Shown here piece by piece: positions 49,172-60,161 of a stretch of DNA of 64,000 nucleotides (position 1 is its first letter; each line of letters opens with the position of its first letter). The stretch covers positions 2,418,001 to 2,482,000 of the forward strand of contig NZ_CP067099.1 of NCBI RefSeq assembly GCF_016618195.1, read 5' to 3'. Source of the DNA: Providencia manganoxydans (GTDB lineage Bacteria > Pseudomonadota > Gammaproteobacteria > Enterobacterales > Enterobacteriaceae). The translations under genes and the position numbers were made by a program. The notes beneath the pieces are model-generated. The model was not told the DNA's origin and made no database searches. It saw nothing but the letters and a program-made list of their open reading frames with translations.

Positions 49172-49492
49172 ATGAAAAAAGGCTTATTCGTTTCTTCATT
49201 GTTTCTTCTACTTGTAGGTTGCCAAACTGTGAAACCAGCCGATAATACAAAAACGTTTTATATCGACTCAACACTCGCTGACTGTGTCGGTGTTGCCCCC
49301 ATGAAATGCATGAAAGTCAAACAAGATCCTAATGCAGATTGGGAATATTTTTATGGTTCAATCCAAGGGTTTGACTATCAACCTGGCTATCAATATACCT
49401 TGAAAGTAAAACAATTTGATATCGCAAATCCACCCGCTGATGCTCCAAGCATCCGTTATGAGCTAGTTGAGATCATCAATAAAACTCAATAA
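49172..49492 (+). CDS. DUF4377 lipoprotein
   Basis: 106 residues from MKKGLFVSSLFLLLVGC (lipobox LVGC, Gln +2). The mature part TFYIDSTLADCVGVAPMKCM ... WEYFYGSIQGFDYQPGY fits DUF4377, a small domain often attached to HslJ-like proteins. Two cysteines could bond. Function unknown. Confidence 0.8.
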   Translation: MKKGLFVSSLFLLLVGCQTVKPADNTKTFYIDSTLADCVGVAPMKCMKVKQDPNADWEYFYGSIQGFDYQPGYQYTLKVKQFDIANPPADAPSIRYELVEIINKTQ

Positions 49493-49644
49493 TGTCATGT
49501 CACCTTATACTATCTCGTTAGCAGGTACATATTTCATCTGCTAACGAGAGTTTAATCAATAATCCATTGTTTTTATTATGGTTAGATCATAAGATTTTAC
49601 GCATTAAAAATGCATCATCATCTACACATATAATGAATATTTTT

Positions 49645-50049
49645 ATGAACAGCAAAATTATTGATAAATTAGGCCTAATTACTCTACGTGACCGAAAAGT
49701 CGCGATGGTTCGTTCTCACAATAAAACCTTGTTTTATATCCCCGGCGGAAAACGAGAGCTTAATGAAACTGATGAACAAGCCTTATGCCGTGAACTTGAC
49801 GAAGAGCTCACCCTAACATTACATCTCGATTCAATTCGCTTTTATGGTGAATTCATTGGGCTTGCTGATGGCAAGCAAGATGGAACACAAGTGCGCATAC
49901 GTTGTTATTTCGCAGATTATGATGGTTCCCCAATACCTGCCGCAGAAATCGCTGAGTTAGCGTGGCTTGATAGTCATGATCGTCCCTTATGCTCAGCCAC
50001 AGCGGCAATCATCGTTTCGCAATTACAACAAGATGGCCTCATTAATTAA
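49645..50049 (+). CDS. Nudix hydrolase
   Basis: 134 residues from MNSKIIDKLGLITLRDRKVA; 26 further codons are open upstream but look non-coding. The Nudix box is complete: GGKRELNETDEQALCRELDEEL. Substrate undefined. No strong ribosome site. Confidence 0.82.
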   Translation: MNSKIIDKLGLITLRDRKVAMVRSHNKTLFYIPGGKRELNETDEQALCRELDEELTLTLHLDSIRFYGEFIGLADGKQDGTQVRIRCYFADYDGSPIPAAEIAELAWLDSHDRPLCSATAAIIVSQLQQDGLIN

Positions 50050-50203
50050 ATAGATATTATATACACTTAAACTTTACTGGATTTCAGTTTGAAAGAAAGT
50101 GACTAATCGTTTTACCATTAGTAAATTTTACTAATATCTATTAATATAATACACAGTATTAATCAATTAGTGAGTCATTTTGGTTAAGCAATGGAGTGAA
50201 TAA

Positions 50204-50602
50204 ATGGTCAGCTCTTTATATGCTGTACTGGGCGCTTTGCTACTTATTAAGTTGTCATTAAATGTGGTTAAGCTGAGGAACCAATACCGCGTTTCGTATG
50301 GTGATGGTGGTTTTTATGAGCTACAAACCGCAATACGTGTTCATGGCAATGCCATTGAATACATTCCTATTGCTTTAATTTTATTGCTTTTTATGGAAAT
50401 GAATGGCGCACAAGTTTGGATGATCCATCTATGTGGGTTGATCTTGATTGCGGGACGAGTACTACATTCATATGGACTCAAAAACCATGATATCTCTTAT
50501 CGACGTTCAGGCATGGCAGCAACCTATATTGCGATCACATTGATGGTTATGGCCAATATTTACTACTTACCTTGGATACAAATCTTCTCGTTCAATCTTT
50601 AA
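50204..50602 (+). CDS. yecN: MAPEG family membrane protein YecN
   Basis: 132 residues with four TM helices. MAPEG features: LRNQYRVSYGDGG, AIRVHGNAIEYIPIALILL and GRVLHSYGL. Upstream of cmoA as in E. coli. Enzymatic role untested in this subgroup. Confidence 0.9.
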   Translation: MVSSLYAVLGALLLIKLSLNVVKLRNQYRVSYGDGGFYELQTAIRVHGNAIEYIPIALILLLFMEMNGAQVWMIHLCGLILIAGRVLHSYGLKNHDISYRRSGMAATYIAITLMVMANIYYLPWIQIFSFNL

Positions 50603-50615
50603 TTTTTATTATTAA

Positions 50616-50762
50616 TACTGTAAATAATTCGAAATACCGGTAAAAAAAGATAGAGGTGCAGCACAGTGACGTTATGCATAGTTAAGTTCTAAGACTCAAC
50701 TCGCTGAATGTAGTCACCGCACCTGAACAAAAAGCCCAATGAGTTAAAGTATCACGGATATA
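50616..50762. repeat. diverged ERIC repeat
   Basis: Starts TGTAAATAATTCGAAAT and ends GAGTTAAAGTATCACGG; the CTCGCTGAATGTAGTCA core corresponds to TGAGCGTAGTCA of the better copy at 26.8 kb. It lies between yecN and cmoA. Confidence 0.65.
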
Positions 50763-50815
50763 TACGACGCTTAACTCAGCGTCGTAAAACTTTTATGGTA
50801 CTTTTGAGCAATTGA

Positions 50816-51633
<818 letters not shown>

Positions 51634-51634
<1 letters not shown>

Positions 51635-52605
51635 TGATTGATTTTGGACGCTTCTATCAGCACATTGCGACGGGGCCCTTAAGCCATTGGTTAGATACCC
51701 TACCGTCTCAAATCACTGAGTGGAAAAATCATAACTTACATGGCGGATTCAAATCATGGGAGAAGATGCTTGATAATTTACCCGTGATGACGCCAACTGT
51801 TTTAGATTTAAAGCATAGTGTCACCGCAACGCGTGATCCTGAGTTATCTGCTGGCGAAACACGTCGTTTAAATAATATTCTTGAACAACTAAAACCTTGG
51901 CGTAAAGGCCCTTTTTCCCTTTATGGGGTCAATATTGATACCGAATGGCGTTCCGACTGGAAATGGGAACGTGTATTACCTCATATTTCCCCATTACAAG
52001 GTCGTATGGTACTCGATGTTGGATGTGGTAGTGGCTATCACATGTGGCGGATGCTAGGAGAAGGTGCTTCATTTGTCGTTGGTATCGATCCAACACAGCT
52101 TTTCCTTTGCCAATTTGAAGCTGTTAGAAAATTGCTTGGTGATGACCAACGCGCTCACCTACTCCCTCTAGGTATAGAACAATTACCCGCACTAAATGCC
52201 TTTGATACCGTCTTTTCAATGGGGGTACTTTACCACCGCCGTTCGCCATTAGATCACTTATGGCAATTGAAAAATCAGCTTACCAGTGAAGGTGAATTAA
52301 TATTAGAAAGCTTAGTCGTTGAAGGTGATGAATTCCAATGCCTTGTACCCGGTGAGCGCTACGCACAAATGCGTAATGTATACTTTATTCCTTCGGCAAA
52401 AATGCTGAAAGTTTGGCTAGAAAAATGTGGCTTTGTTGATGTACGCATTGTAGATCAAGCCCTCACATCAGTTGAAGAGCAACGACGTACTGAATGGATG
52501 ACAACTGAATCATTAGCTGAGTTTTTAGATCCTAACGACTCCACTAAAACGATTGAAGGCTATCCCGCACCGTTAAGAGCGATCTTAGTCGCTCGTAAAC
52601 CTTAA
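51634..52605 (+). CDS. cmoB: tRNA U34 carboxymethyltransferase CmoB
   Basis: 323 residues from [20 protein letters not shown] with AGGAG upstream, normal length. SAM site [31 protein letters not shown]. Transfers the carboxymethyl group of Cx-SAM to ho5U34, giving cmo5U with CmoA. Confidence 0.97.
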
Positions 52606-52608
52606 ATA

Positions 52609-52630
52609 AAAGGGGTCTTGTTCCCCCTTT
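52609..52630 (+). terminator. cmoAB terminator
   Basis: AAAGGGG/CCCCTTT with an 8-base loop, directly after the cmoB stop; the T-stretch is short. Confidence 0.55.
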
Positions 52631-52907
52631 CTGGCTGCTGACAAACATTTTATGGTTGCTGGCAGTCATTAGGCTTTTTAAAATAAATTAAAAAACTCAA
52701 TAATAAGTTCCCTTGACGTACTTATAGCATCGCTAGCTTAAATAAAACTCGAGCATACTTTCAAAAACACTTACATATATACTTACAAAGTAAAAAACAT
52801 TTTCTATATCCAAATGTTCTTTATTCTAATATAAATAGTTATAATTATATTCCTTCAAAAATCTATTTTAGATTATTAATTTTAACTCTTCATTTTTGGT
52901 TTTTCTT

Positions 52908-53714
52908 ATGCGAATTTTTTATTGTTTAATTATATCATTGTCTTTGCTCGCCTGCTCCCCTTCTGAAAATCGAATCTTGACTGCTGTAAAAAAAGCAATT
53001 AGTGAACATTATCCAGAACCAGACACTATTCAATATAAAGATATTTCTGTTTATAGAAATATTGATGACGCTACCATATGTGGTGAATTTAATGCAAAAA
53101 ACAGCAATGGTGAATTTATTGGATATCAACCTTTTGTCAGCCAAGTTGTTATAAGCGATAATATAGATATTCTCAGTATAAATATTAGAAATAGAAATAA
53201 TTCTAGCAGCTTCCCTTCATTAATTTGTGAAAACCATGGCTATGAAGGAGCAAAAAGCGCCCAAAATCGCCAAAGGCAAGAATTCATGAACAATATAAAT
53301 AAGCTTGCTGTAATAGAAGAGAATATCCATGATGAGTCTGTTCGTAAACGAGTTGTAACACATCTAATAAATAGAGCAAAAGAAATTTATGATTCCGAAT
53401 TAAGTGCAGATACACTCAAGATAGTTGATAATGGCGAAGGTCGTTATGTAAGCATAATCGCATACAAAAAAGGAAACGATATTTATTTCACCTCATTATT
53501 AAACTCTGCAATATACGATTTAGAACCATTTAATAATAATATCGTAAAATACATACATACAAATGAAAATGATAAAAATTTGGCGGTAATTGGTAATTAT
53601 GACACCGAAATAGAGGATGATGACCAAGAAGAACTCGAAATGTTCATTCTCGCTAGAGAGATCTTAGAAAATGGGATCCCTTATGCAAACACTGTTTTAT
53701 CTGCCAAAAATTAA
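52908..53714 (+). CDS. lipoprotein of unknown function
   Basis: 268 residues from MRIFYCLIISLSLLAC (lipobox LLAC, Ser +2). An early segment DTIQYKDISVYRNIDDATIC then GEFNAKNSNGEFIGYQPFV resembles small bacterial proteins that read YKDLxVY...CGEVNAKNSFGGYxGYxPF. The second half is helical and acidic. AT-rich; no operon partner. Confidence 0.7.
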   Translation: MRIFYCLIISLSLLACSPSENRILTAVKKAISEHYPEPDTIQYKDISVYRNIDDATICGEFNAKNSNGEFIGYQPFVSQVVISDNIDILSINIRNRNNSSSFPSLICENHGYEGAKSAQNRQRQEFMNNINKLAVIEENIHDESVRKRVVTHLINRAKEIYDSELSADTLKIVDNGEGRYVSIIAYKKGNDIYFTSLLNSAIYDLEPFNNNIVKYIHTNENDKNLAVIGNYDTEIEDDDQEELEMFILAREILENGIPYANTVLSAKN

Positions 53715-53728
53715 CCTTTCATTTACGA

Positions 53729-53816
53729 TATATACTCTACATCATTTGAGTTACAGGTAAACGACTAACTGAAAATAGTCAACAGCCCTGTAACTTAAAG
53801 TGTGACGAGTACATAC
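53729..53816. repeat. internally deleted ERIC repeat
   Basis: Both ends are present (ATACTCTACATCATTTGAGT and CTGTAACTTAAAGTGTGACG), but the element is only 88 bases, lacking the central part. Confidence 0.6.
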
Positions 53817-53828
53817 TCCATCCTCTGA

Positions 53829-54053
53829 TCATCTTAATAGACTTCCTAATATCATCATAAATAAAAAATAAGAACCAATGATAACATAAGGAGAAATAGT
53901 TAAAAATGCAATTAAAAACAATAAAATGGACATTTTCTTATTAGATGTGATAGATGACAACCATAGTGCTGCAAACATTAAAACAGCTATTGTGATAGGT
54001 GAGGTTTTATGAAAAATATAAAAACTAAACTTCAGTAATGTTATAATCGACAT
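53829..54053 (-). CDS. small two-TM membrane protein
   Basis: 74 residues; hydrophobic segments at about 18-36 and 43-70. GGGA lies immediately before the ATG, too close for a good ribosome site. Not recognised; could be a real small protein given its position between genes. Confidence 0.4.
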   Translation of the reverse strand: MSIITLLKFSFYIFHKTSPITIAVLMFAALWLSSITSNKKMSILLFLIAFLTISPYVIIGSYFLFMMILGSLLR

Positions 54054-54144
54054 TCCCTGTCACTGATCCTTTTACTACTTTAATTTTTTATTCGAAACAA
54101 TTGAATGAGACCCTATATTAATACTCCATCTATTTTCGAATAAA

Positions 54145-54906
54145 CTACACTACAGCCTTTTCAGTAATCGAAATAAAATCTTTCATCGCTTCAACTGTTG
54201 GCCCATCAACACAATAATGCGTGAACTCATCATTTTCACTGTTGGACGCCATGGTGACACCAACTTTACGGTAATTCATACTTGAAGGAACCGATTTCCC
54301 AGCAGAGCTATGTACTTCTGTCAGGCCAATCTCCATAAATTTACTCAAGTTAGCCAAGCGTACCCCAGCTCCAGCCATAATTACTGGCCCCTCTATTTCA
54401 CGGCTTTTGTCATGCAATTCTTTTAATAATGGTAAACCAAGCTCTGCATTTTGCTGTTGCCCTGACGTCAAAATACGTGCGACACCTAGATTTTTTAGTT
54501 GCTCTAATGCCTGTAGCGGGTTAATACACATATCAAAAGCACGGTGAAAAGTAATCTGCATGCCTTTTGCGATTTCCATTAATGGATACATACGGTCAAT
54601 ATCAATACGCCCTTCTGTATCTAATATACCAATGACTGCACCAGGAAAGCCCATTTCTTTCACCATCAATAGGTCTTCACGGATCACTTCAAATTCATTC
54701 ATGTCATAGCAAAAGTCGCCGCCACGAGGACGAATAATTGGATGAACTGGAATATGCAGCTTTTCTTTCGCCAGCTTCAGATATCCATAGCTTGGTGTTA
54801 AACCACCATCAGCGGCACCAGAGCACAATTCAACACGATCGGCACCATATTCTTGTGCAACTTGCGCACATTCGATACCAAAACAGCAAATTTCCAGCTT
54901 TGCCAT
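54145..54906 (-). CDS. cutC: CutC family protein
   Basis: 253 residues from [20 protein letters not shown] with GGAGG 5 bases upstream. TIM-barrel signature [29 protein letters not shown], and [10 protein letters not shown]. Historically linked to copper homeostasis; recent work disputes a direct role. Neighbouring yecM and argS as in E. coli. Confidence 0.95.
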   Translation of the reverse strand: MAKLEICCFGIECAQVAQEYGADRVELCSGAADGGLTPSYGYLKLAKEKLHIPVHPIIRPRGGDFCYDMNEFEVIREDLLMVKEMGFPGAVIGILDTEGRIDIDRMYPLMEIAKGMQITFHRAFDMCINPLQALEQLKNLGVARILTSGQQQNAELGLPLLKELHDKSREIEGPVIMAGAGVRLANLSKFMEIGLTEVHSSAGKSVPSSMNYRKVGVTMASNSENDEFTHYCVDGPTVEAMKDFISITEKAVV

Positions 54907-55086
54907 AACCACCTCCAAAACGTAAGATTAAAGTATTTACTTTAATAGCTAATTAATCACTTAAGTTAAAAATGTTATTCGTTAACATTCGTGCAATCAT
55001 GCCACTAATTCTTTTTCGTTATCGGATAAACATCACAGCATGAACAGTTTTTTGCGAGTTATTCTCAATAACGTTAATCACATCAC

Positions 55087-55641
55087 TTATTTTTCGCTTT
55101 CAATGATCTGTTTTAGTGTAAATGGATGGTATTTGATGGTGATTAATCCATTTGTCACTGCTAATGTTGGATTAGGCAACCTTTCTGACTGGCCTTTTGG
55201 CTGACTGACTTTTATCGAATAGCCTAGAGGTAATGGTTGAGGTAATAATGCATACGCGGTATTTTCTAGCCGTTCTGGGGTAACATCAATCACCATTTCA
55301 ACATGCTCCCAGGTTTCTTTTGGATAGACTTTCCCTTTGGGGAAAGGCAATTCAATCACAAACACCTCTTGGGATACCACATTCAGTGGTTGAAAAAGAC
55401 TAAATAAACAAATTGGACGACCATTAATCTCATTTTCTGACATGAGGTGTGCACAACGCAGTAACCCTGTTCGCCAACGTTCTGCGGTTTCTCTATGATG
55501 ACAACGCACAGACATATGATCAATCTGAAAATCAGTTAGGGAAATTTTTAGATCTTGCGCCATTTGCGTTAACTGTTGTTCAAATTCAGGTAAAGCCAGC
55601 CACAAATCGTGCAATTCTGCGATATTAGCAAAGTCAGTCAT
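55087..55641 (-). CDS. yecM: VOC-family protein YecM
   Basis: 184 residues. IDHMSVRCHHRETAERWR and TWEHVEMVIDVTPE contain metal-ligand-like His and Glu residues of the VOC fold. Divergent from argS. Function unknown. Confidence 0.92.
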   Translation of the reverse strand: MTDFANIAELHDLWLALPEFEQQLTQMAQDLKISLTDFQIDHMSVRCHHRETAERWRTGLLRCAHLMSENEINGRPICLFSLFQPLNVVSQEVFVIELPFPKGKVYPKETWEHVEMVIDVTPERLENTAYALLPQPLPLGYSIKVSQPKGQSERLPNPTLAVTNGLITIKYHPFTLKQIIESEK

Positions 55642-55797
55642 TTTAATTACTCTTTTACTTTTGAATAAAATCGCCAGACTGTAGCACGAGTCCCTCGAAA
55701 TATGGTATAAAACCAGCCGAATTTTCTCTTCTTTCTTTTAGTTCTGCGCATGTGATGGCACAATGCGATAACTATGTTCGTTATTTAAGGTAATCCG

Positions 55798-57528
55798 GTG
55801 AATATTCAGGCTATTCTTTCAGATAAAATCAGTGCTGCAATGCAGGCAGCGGGAGCCCCAGAAGGCAGTGATGCACTTGTGCGTCAATCAGCAAAAGCCC
55901 AGTTTGGCGATTATCAAGCTAACGGTGTTATGGGCGCTGCTAAAAAAATGGGCATCAACCCCCGACAACTGGCCGAGCAAGTAGTTAACCACTTAGATCT
56001 TGAAGGGATTGCAAGTAAGACCGAAATTGCAGGCCCTGGCTTCATAAATATCTTTCTTGAGCCAACTTGGATTACTACACATGTTGAACGTGCACTTAAC
56101 GATCCACATTTAGGCTTATCACCTGTTAAACCTGAAACAATTGTGATCGACTATTCTGCCCCCAATGTGGCAAAACAAATGCATGTTGGACATTTACGTT
56201 CCACCATCATTGGTGATGCAGCAGCACGAACTCAAGAGTACCTTGGTCATAAAGTGATCCGTGCAAATCACGTTGGTGACTGGGGTACACAGTTTGGTAT
56301 GCTAATCGCTTACCTTGAAAAAATGCAAAATGAAAACGCCAGTGATATGGCGCTAGCTGATCTCGAAGAATTTTATCGCGAAGCTAAACAGCACTATGAT
56401 GCTGATCCTGCATTTGCTGAACGTGCCCGTGGGTATGTTGTTAAGTTACAGTCAGGTGATGAGTATTGCCGCAAAATGTGGCGTAAATTGGTTGACATCA
56501 CCATGCAACAAAACCAAGAAACCTATCGTCGCTTAAATGTCACATTGACTGAAGATGATGTGATGGGTGAGAGTCTGTATAACAGCATGTTGCCGGGTAT
56601 TGTTGCTGATCTTAAAGCAAAAGGCTTAGCTGTAGAAAGTGAAGGCGCTACTGTCGTTTACCTTGATGAGTTTAAAAACAAAGAAGGTGAACCGATGGGC
56701 GTGATTGTCCAGAAAAAAGATGGTGGTTTCCTGTACACCACGACAGATATCGCTTGTGCAAAATATCGCCATGAAGTACTCCATGCCGATCGCTCACTGT
56801 ATTATATCGATTCACGCCAACATCAACATCTGATGCAAGCATGGACCATCGTACGTAAAGCTGGCTATATCCCTGATTCCATGTCACTTGAGCATCATAT
56901 GTTTGGGATGATGCTAGGTAAAGATGGCAAACCATTTAAAACCCGCTCTGGTGGGACTGTACGTCTTTCTGATTTACTGGATGAAGCAATCGAGCGTGCA
57001 CAAGCTTTGATCCGCACTAAAAACCCTGACATGCCAGAAGATGAGCTCAACAATGTCGCCAATGTCGTTGGTATCGGTGCCGTCAAATACGCCGATTTAT
57101 CCAAAAGCCGTACCACCGATTATATCTTTGATTGGGATAATATGTTGGCCTTTGAAGGTAACACTGCGCCATACATGCAATATGCCTACACCCGTGTTGC
57201 TTCTATCTTTAAAAAAGCCGATGTGACACAAGCTGATCTTACGTCACCTGTAATGCTAGAAGATCCACGTGAAATTGCCTTAGCCACTCGCTTGATGCAA
57301 TTTGAAGAAACTATTTTGCAGGTTGCTCGTGATGGAACACCACACGTGATGTGTGCTTATCTATATGACTTAGCAGGTCTTTTCTCTAGTTTCTATGAGC
57401 ACTGCCCTGTTTTAACCGCAGACACAGAAGCACAGCGTCAAAGTCGTTTGAAATTAGCGCTACTGACTCAAAGAACCTTAAAAACAGGCCTAGATACTTT
57501 AGGTATTGATACTGTTGAAAGAATGTAA
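55798..57528 (+). CDS. argS: arginyl-tRNA synthetase
   Basis: 576 residues with a GTG start ([11 protein letters not shown]), as in E. coli. Class I motifs: [14 protein letters not shown] and the [14 protein letters not shown] region replacing KMSKS. C-terminal anticodon-binding domain present. It borders the T6SS island. Confidence 0.97.
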   Translation: MNIQAILSDKISAAMQAAGAPEGSDALVRQSAKAQFGDYQANGVMGAAKKMGINPRQLAEQVVNHLDLEGIASKTEIAGPGFINIFLEPTWITTHVERALNDPHLGLSPVKPETIVIDYSAPNVAKQMHVGHLRSTIIGDAAARTQEYLGHKVIRANHVGDWGTQFGMLIAYLEKMQNENASDMALADLEEFYREAKQHYDADPAFAERARGYVVKLQSGDEYCRKMWRKLVDITMQQNQETYRRLNVTLTEDDVMGESLYNSMLPGIVADLKAKGLAVESEGATVVYLDEFKNKEGEPMGVIVQKKDGGFLYTTTDIACAKYRHEVLHADRSLYYIDSRQHQHLMQAWTIVRKAGYIPDSMSLEHHMFGMMLGKDGKPFKTRSGGTVRLSDLLDEAIERAQALIRTKNPDMPEDELNNVANVVGIGAVKYADLSKSRTTDYIFDWDNMLAFEGNTAPYMQYAYTRVASIFKKADVTQADLTSPVMLEDPREIALATRLMQFEETILQVARDGTPHVMCAYLYDLAGLFSSFYEHCPVLTADTEAQRQSRLKLALLTQRTLKTGLDTLGIDTVERM

Positions 57529-57552
57529 TTTATTCTGTTTATATTAGATAGA

Positions 57553-57582
57553 CTGAGCGCATATTCAATAATATGCGCTCAG
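57553..57582 (+). terminator. argS 3' hairpin
   Basis: CTGAGCGCATATT/AATATGCGCTCAG, 13-bp perfect stem with loop CAAT, 24 bases after the stop. No T-run, so termination strength is uncertain. Confidence 0.6.
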
Positions 57583-57619
57583 AGACAACCACCAACCATA
57601 AGATGTTTGATGGTGGCAG

Positions 57620-57730
57620 TTAGCTATACCAAATTGAATAATAAAAATTAATTGACTGATTTTTCCCGCCACTTTTAGAGTATACATCTACATGACTGGC
57701 TACTCTGCCAATTTGACTGCAGTTACTCAT
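57620..57730 (-). pseudogene. 5' fragment of a lost T6SS effector gene
   Basis: ATG overlaps the TGA of the PAAR gene (ATGA). Thirty-six codons read MSNCSQIGRVASHVDVYSKS then GGKNQSINFYYSIWYS and stop near the argS hairpin. Position directly after a PAAR gene and translational coupling are what an effector would show, but the length is too short. I infer the start of a truncated effector; a genuine micro-protein is the alternative. Confidence 0.5.
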
Positions 57731-57996
57731 CCGACCGCAACTAACATACAGCCATTCGAGCAGCCACACGCCACTTTATGGCCTTCGAGTGCGACGGGGA
57801 TCCCGTTGATTTTTATTAAGCTGTCCCCCTCGGCGATAGCGCCTGTTTTTTTGCATGACGGGCAATAAACCGAGTCGCCTACACAGGCGACGCCTTCGGT
57901 TTGTTTGGCTAGGGAAGAGCCTGTCAGCACTGTACCGCCGGTATTGGTGGTGTCGTTTTTTAAAATGATTTTACGGCCGTTAACTGTGCTGCGCAT
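57727..57996 (-). CDS. PAAR spike-tip protein
   Basis: 89 residues from MRSTVNGRKIILKNDTTNTG. PAAR features: VACVGDSVYCPSCKKTGAI, DSLIKINGIPVALEGHKVAC, and Cys/His zinc ligands at the tip. It caps VgrG in type VI secretion. The start lies 17 bases inside the preceding gene, implying coupling. No complete effector follows it. Confidence 0.88.
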   Translation of the reverse strand: MRSTVNGRKIILKNDTTNTGGTVLTGSSLAKQTEGVACVGDSVYCPSCKKTGAIAEGDSLIKINGIPVALEGHKVACGCSNGCMLVAVG

Positions 57997-58900
57997 GATG
58001 AGGCTTTTCCTTGTCAAGTTGATTAAGGATTGTCTCGATTTGTGCATCAACATCAACAGGGGGCTCGTAACTACCAAAATAAAACTTCAATGGCTCACTT
58101 TCAAAATCATGATCGGTGATTGCCTCTCGCCCTTTTTGCATATAAGCGTTAATAAAGCTAATAAATGCATTATTCTCATACTCTTCACTGAGAAACAAAC
58201 TACTGTGAACCGATGCATTCGGTTGAAACAAAATCGTGTCTAATCGATTTTTGTCGGTATTAAATGTAAATAATTTGATAAATAGATTATTGCTTGGGGC
58301 TGCATATCCGGCATCTTCATAGCGGGCTACATAGACTTTTTTATTTTCCCATGTATATAAAAGATTACGTTTTCTATCCAATACCAGTATCGGGTAAGGT
58401 CCAATAAAGACGGATTTTCCTGTAATATAGAGAGCATAACCAAAAGCGAATGCGAATAATATGGTTAAATATATTGAGTACTTTGTCCCTGCATAAAAAT
58501 TTCCCGAGTAATAAGAGATTAAGTAATCAAATAAATTGGGGGTTTTATCAAAAAAAGGACGGTATCTCTCTATTCCTTGAGGTGTATTAGTAGAATTTTC
58601 ATATTTCTCTTTATATGTGTTAGTCAAAAAAATAAAGTGACGATATCTTGAGCTATGCCCATCAAAAAAAGAGTAAGCACTAAATATAAAAACAGCGAGA
58701 ACAACCAAAAATAACGGTATTGAACTGACCTTTCGATGATTAAAGTTGGTTGATTTTATTTGGCATTGTTCCGAGTTTATTTTTAACACATAAGGACTGT
58801 CTTCTAACGAACCTTTAGCATTATAGTCTTCTGGATAAGACGTGATTTTTTGCGTTTTTAGTTTACTCGGAAACATGGTTCCCATAAAAAATTTGAACAT
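57980..58900 (-). CDS. two-TM membrane protein of T6SS cargo cassettes
   Basis: 306 residues; TM helices at about 61-80 and 141-162 with an extracytoplasmic loop between. The C-terminal half (GPYPILVLDRKRNLLYTW, then YVARYEDAGYAAP) resembles DUF6708-type proteins that accompany T6SS effectors; name offered tentatively. The ATG overlaps the stop of the preceding fragment (TAATG). It may be the immunity protein or partner of an effector now lost. Confidence 0.7.
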   Translation of the reverse strand: MFKFFMGTMFPSKLKTQKITSYPEDYNAKGSLEDSPYVLKINSEQCQIKSTNFNHRKVSSIPLFLVVLAVFIFSAYSFFDGHSSRYRHFIFLTNTYKEKYENSTNTPQGIERYRPFFDKTPNLFDYLISYYSGNFYAGTKYSIYLTILFAFAFGYALYITGKSVFIGPYPILVLDRKRNLLYTWENKKVYVARYEDAGYAAPSNNLFIKLFTFNTDKNRLDTILFQPNASVHSSLFLSEEYENNAFISFINAYMQKGREAITDHDFESEPLKFYFGSYEPPVDVDAQIETILNQLDKEKPHHAQHS

Positions 58901-59046
58901 TACGGGGCCTCTACATCAATATCATCATCTGATTTTATAAGACGAATAGGCTTTAATATGCGTTCTAACAACGCCCTCTCATTATTCATTTTTTCAAAAT
59001 CAATTAGGTTTTTCGATATATTGATTGGCATAAATTGTTTCCATGT
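58900..59046 (-). pseudogene. C-terminal remnant of a former cassette gene
   Basis: Forty-eight codons without an upstream start except an internal ATG (MPINISKNLIDFEKMNNERA then LLERILKPIRLIKSDDDIDV EAP). Its stop is coupled to the next ATG. TAA lies in frame just upstream. It looks like the tail of a larger protein, possibly the earlier effector. Confidence 0.5.
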
Positions 59047-59119
59047 TTAACTCTCGGAGTCATATGGCGAGGTAAACAACCGCGCCATTACGACTAAAAA
59101 CATCTTTGCTCAATAACAG

Positions 59120-59200
59120 TTATCCAATATTGACAGAGGAACCACCGATAAGCACACCGCCACAGCTAACCATGTTCTCCTTTTTTACCGATGAGCCGGT
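59120..59200 (-). pseudogene. PAAR gene remnant (C-terminal tail)
   Basis: The frame TGSSVKKENMVSCGGVLIGG SSVNIG ends like the intact PAAR at 61.9 kb (AVSCGGVLIGNSSVNIG). The upstream part is gone; a TGA lies shortly before it. A perfect GACACAGTTC/GAACTGTGTC hairpin (59206-59236) sits at its broken edge. Confidence 0.75.
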
Positions 59201-59270
59201 GAGTAGACACAGTTCATATCAATAACGAACTGTGTCTAAATTAGGTTTAAAATTAATAATTAAATGTCAG

Positions 59271-60161
59271 TTAGCGAACGACTATTACTTTCCCATCAAT
59301 AATAGATAAATAAGGGTCTAATGAGAAAAAATCTCCATTCGGAGTTTGAATTTCGATTGGAGATATCCTGCCATAACCAACCTCATAACGGAAAAGTCGT
59401 CCATTCATATATGAATTTAATTCATATTCATTCCAATCAACAGGAGAATACCTATAACCTTGCTCAAAGAATTTTTTGAAATTCATCGAATCCCACATTT
59501 TCTGTGGGGTACTTCCCTGTTCCTTTGCTAAAATTTCCCACATACCTTTAGTCATTTCATAAATTTTATCTAAATCTTGCTGCTTAAACGCTTCTTGTAA
59601 AGATTGATAGAAGGCTTTAACCTGCGGGATATCTTTATCAGTAATAGGCCTTCCTTTAGTCCAATTCCAATCAGGCAAATCCTTCACTAAGAAGGTTTTT
59701 GTTATTTCAAGCATACCTTCTTCCGTACTATTAGCCCTAGGGCTACTACCGAAATAGTCTACTTTACTTGAATGAAAATTTTCATCTGGCTTAATTTCTT
59801 TATCTTCAACTATTAATTTAACACCAACCAAGGTAGTTTGATTATTTATTTCTTTAATTGTAGCAGAGCACCACATGTTATTTTTTAAGCTATCACTTGG
59901 CATCGTAACACTTAATGTATTAGCTCCATTATTAAGTAATGAGCTAATTGTTTTACTAACAATATAGTTACCTTGCGTCGCGTCTGTATTATCTGTTATC
60001 AGTATATCATTAACTTTCACCATACAAAAAGTATCATGGGCATTAAAGCTTACTACATAGTTTGTTTTCATTATACTTTCTGCATTTGAATTTGCTGTTA
60101 ACATTATAACTCCACTGAAATAAATAAGTCTAACCCAACGTAAAACGCCACTCAGATTCAT
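59271..60161 (-). CDS. exported candidate T6SS immunity protein
   Basis: 296 residues from MNLSGVLRWVRLIYFSGVIM with a signal peptide ending near NSNA/ESI. N-terminal beta-rich domain (VSFNAHDTFCMVKVNDILIT; NNGANTLSVTM), then a mixed domain (about 165-300) with FKQQDLDKIYEMTKGMWEIL and LDPYLSIIDGKVIVVR. It overlaps the end of the large upstream gene by 32 bases. A periplasmic protein behind a T6SS cargo gene is the standard immunity arrangement. Confidence 0.65.
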   Translation of the reverse strand: MNLSGVLRWVRLIYFSGVIMLTANSNAESIMKTNYVVSFNAHDTFCMVKVNDILITDNTDATQGNYIVSKTISSLLNNGANTLSVTMPSDSLKNNMWCSATIKEINNQTTLVGVKLIVEDKEIKPDENFHSSKVDYFGSSPRANSTEEGMLEITKTFLVKDLPDWNWTKGRPITDKDIPQVKAFYQSLQEAFKQQDLDKIYEMTKGMWEILAKEQGSTPQKMWDSMNFKKFFEQGYRYSPVDWNEYELNSYMNGRLFRYEVGYGRISPIEIQTPNGDFFSLDPYLSIIDGKVIVVR

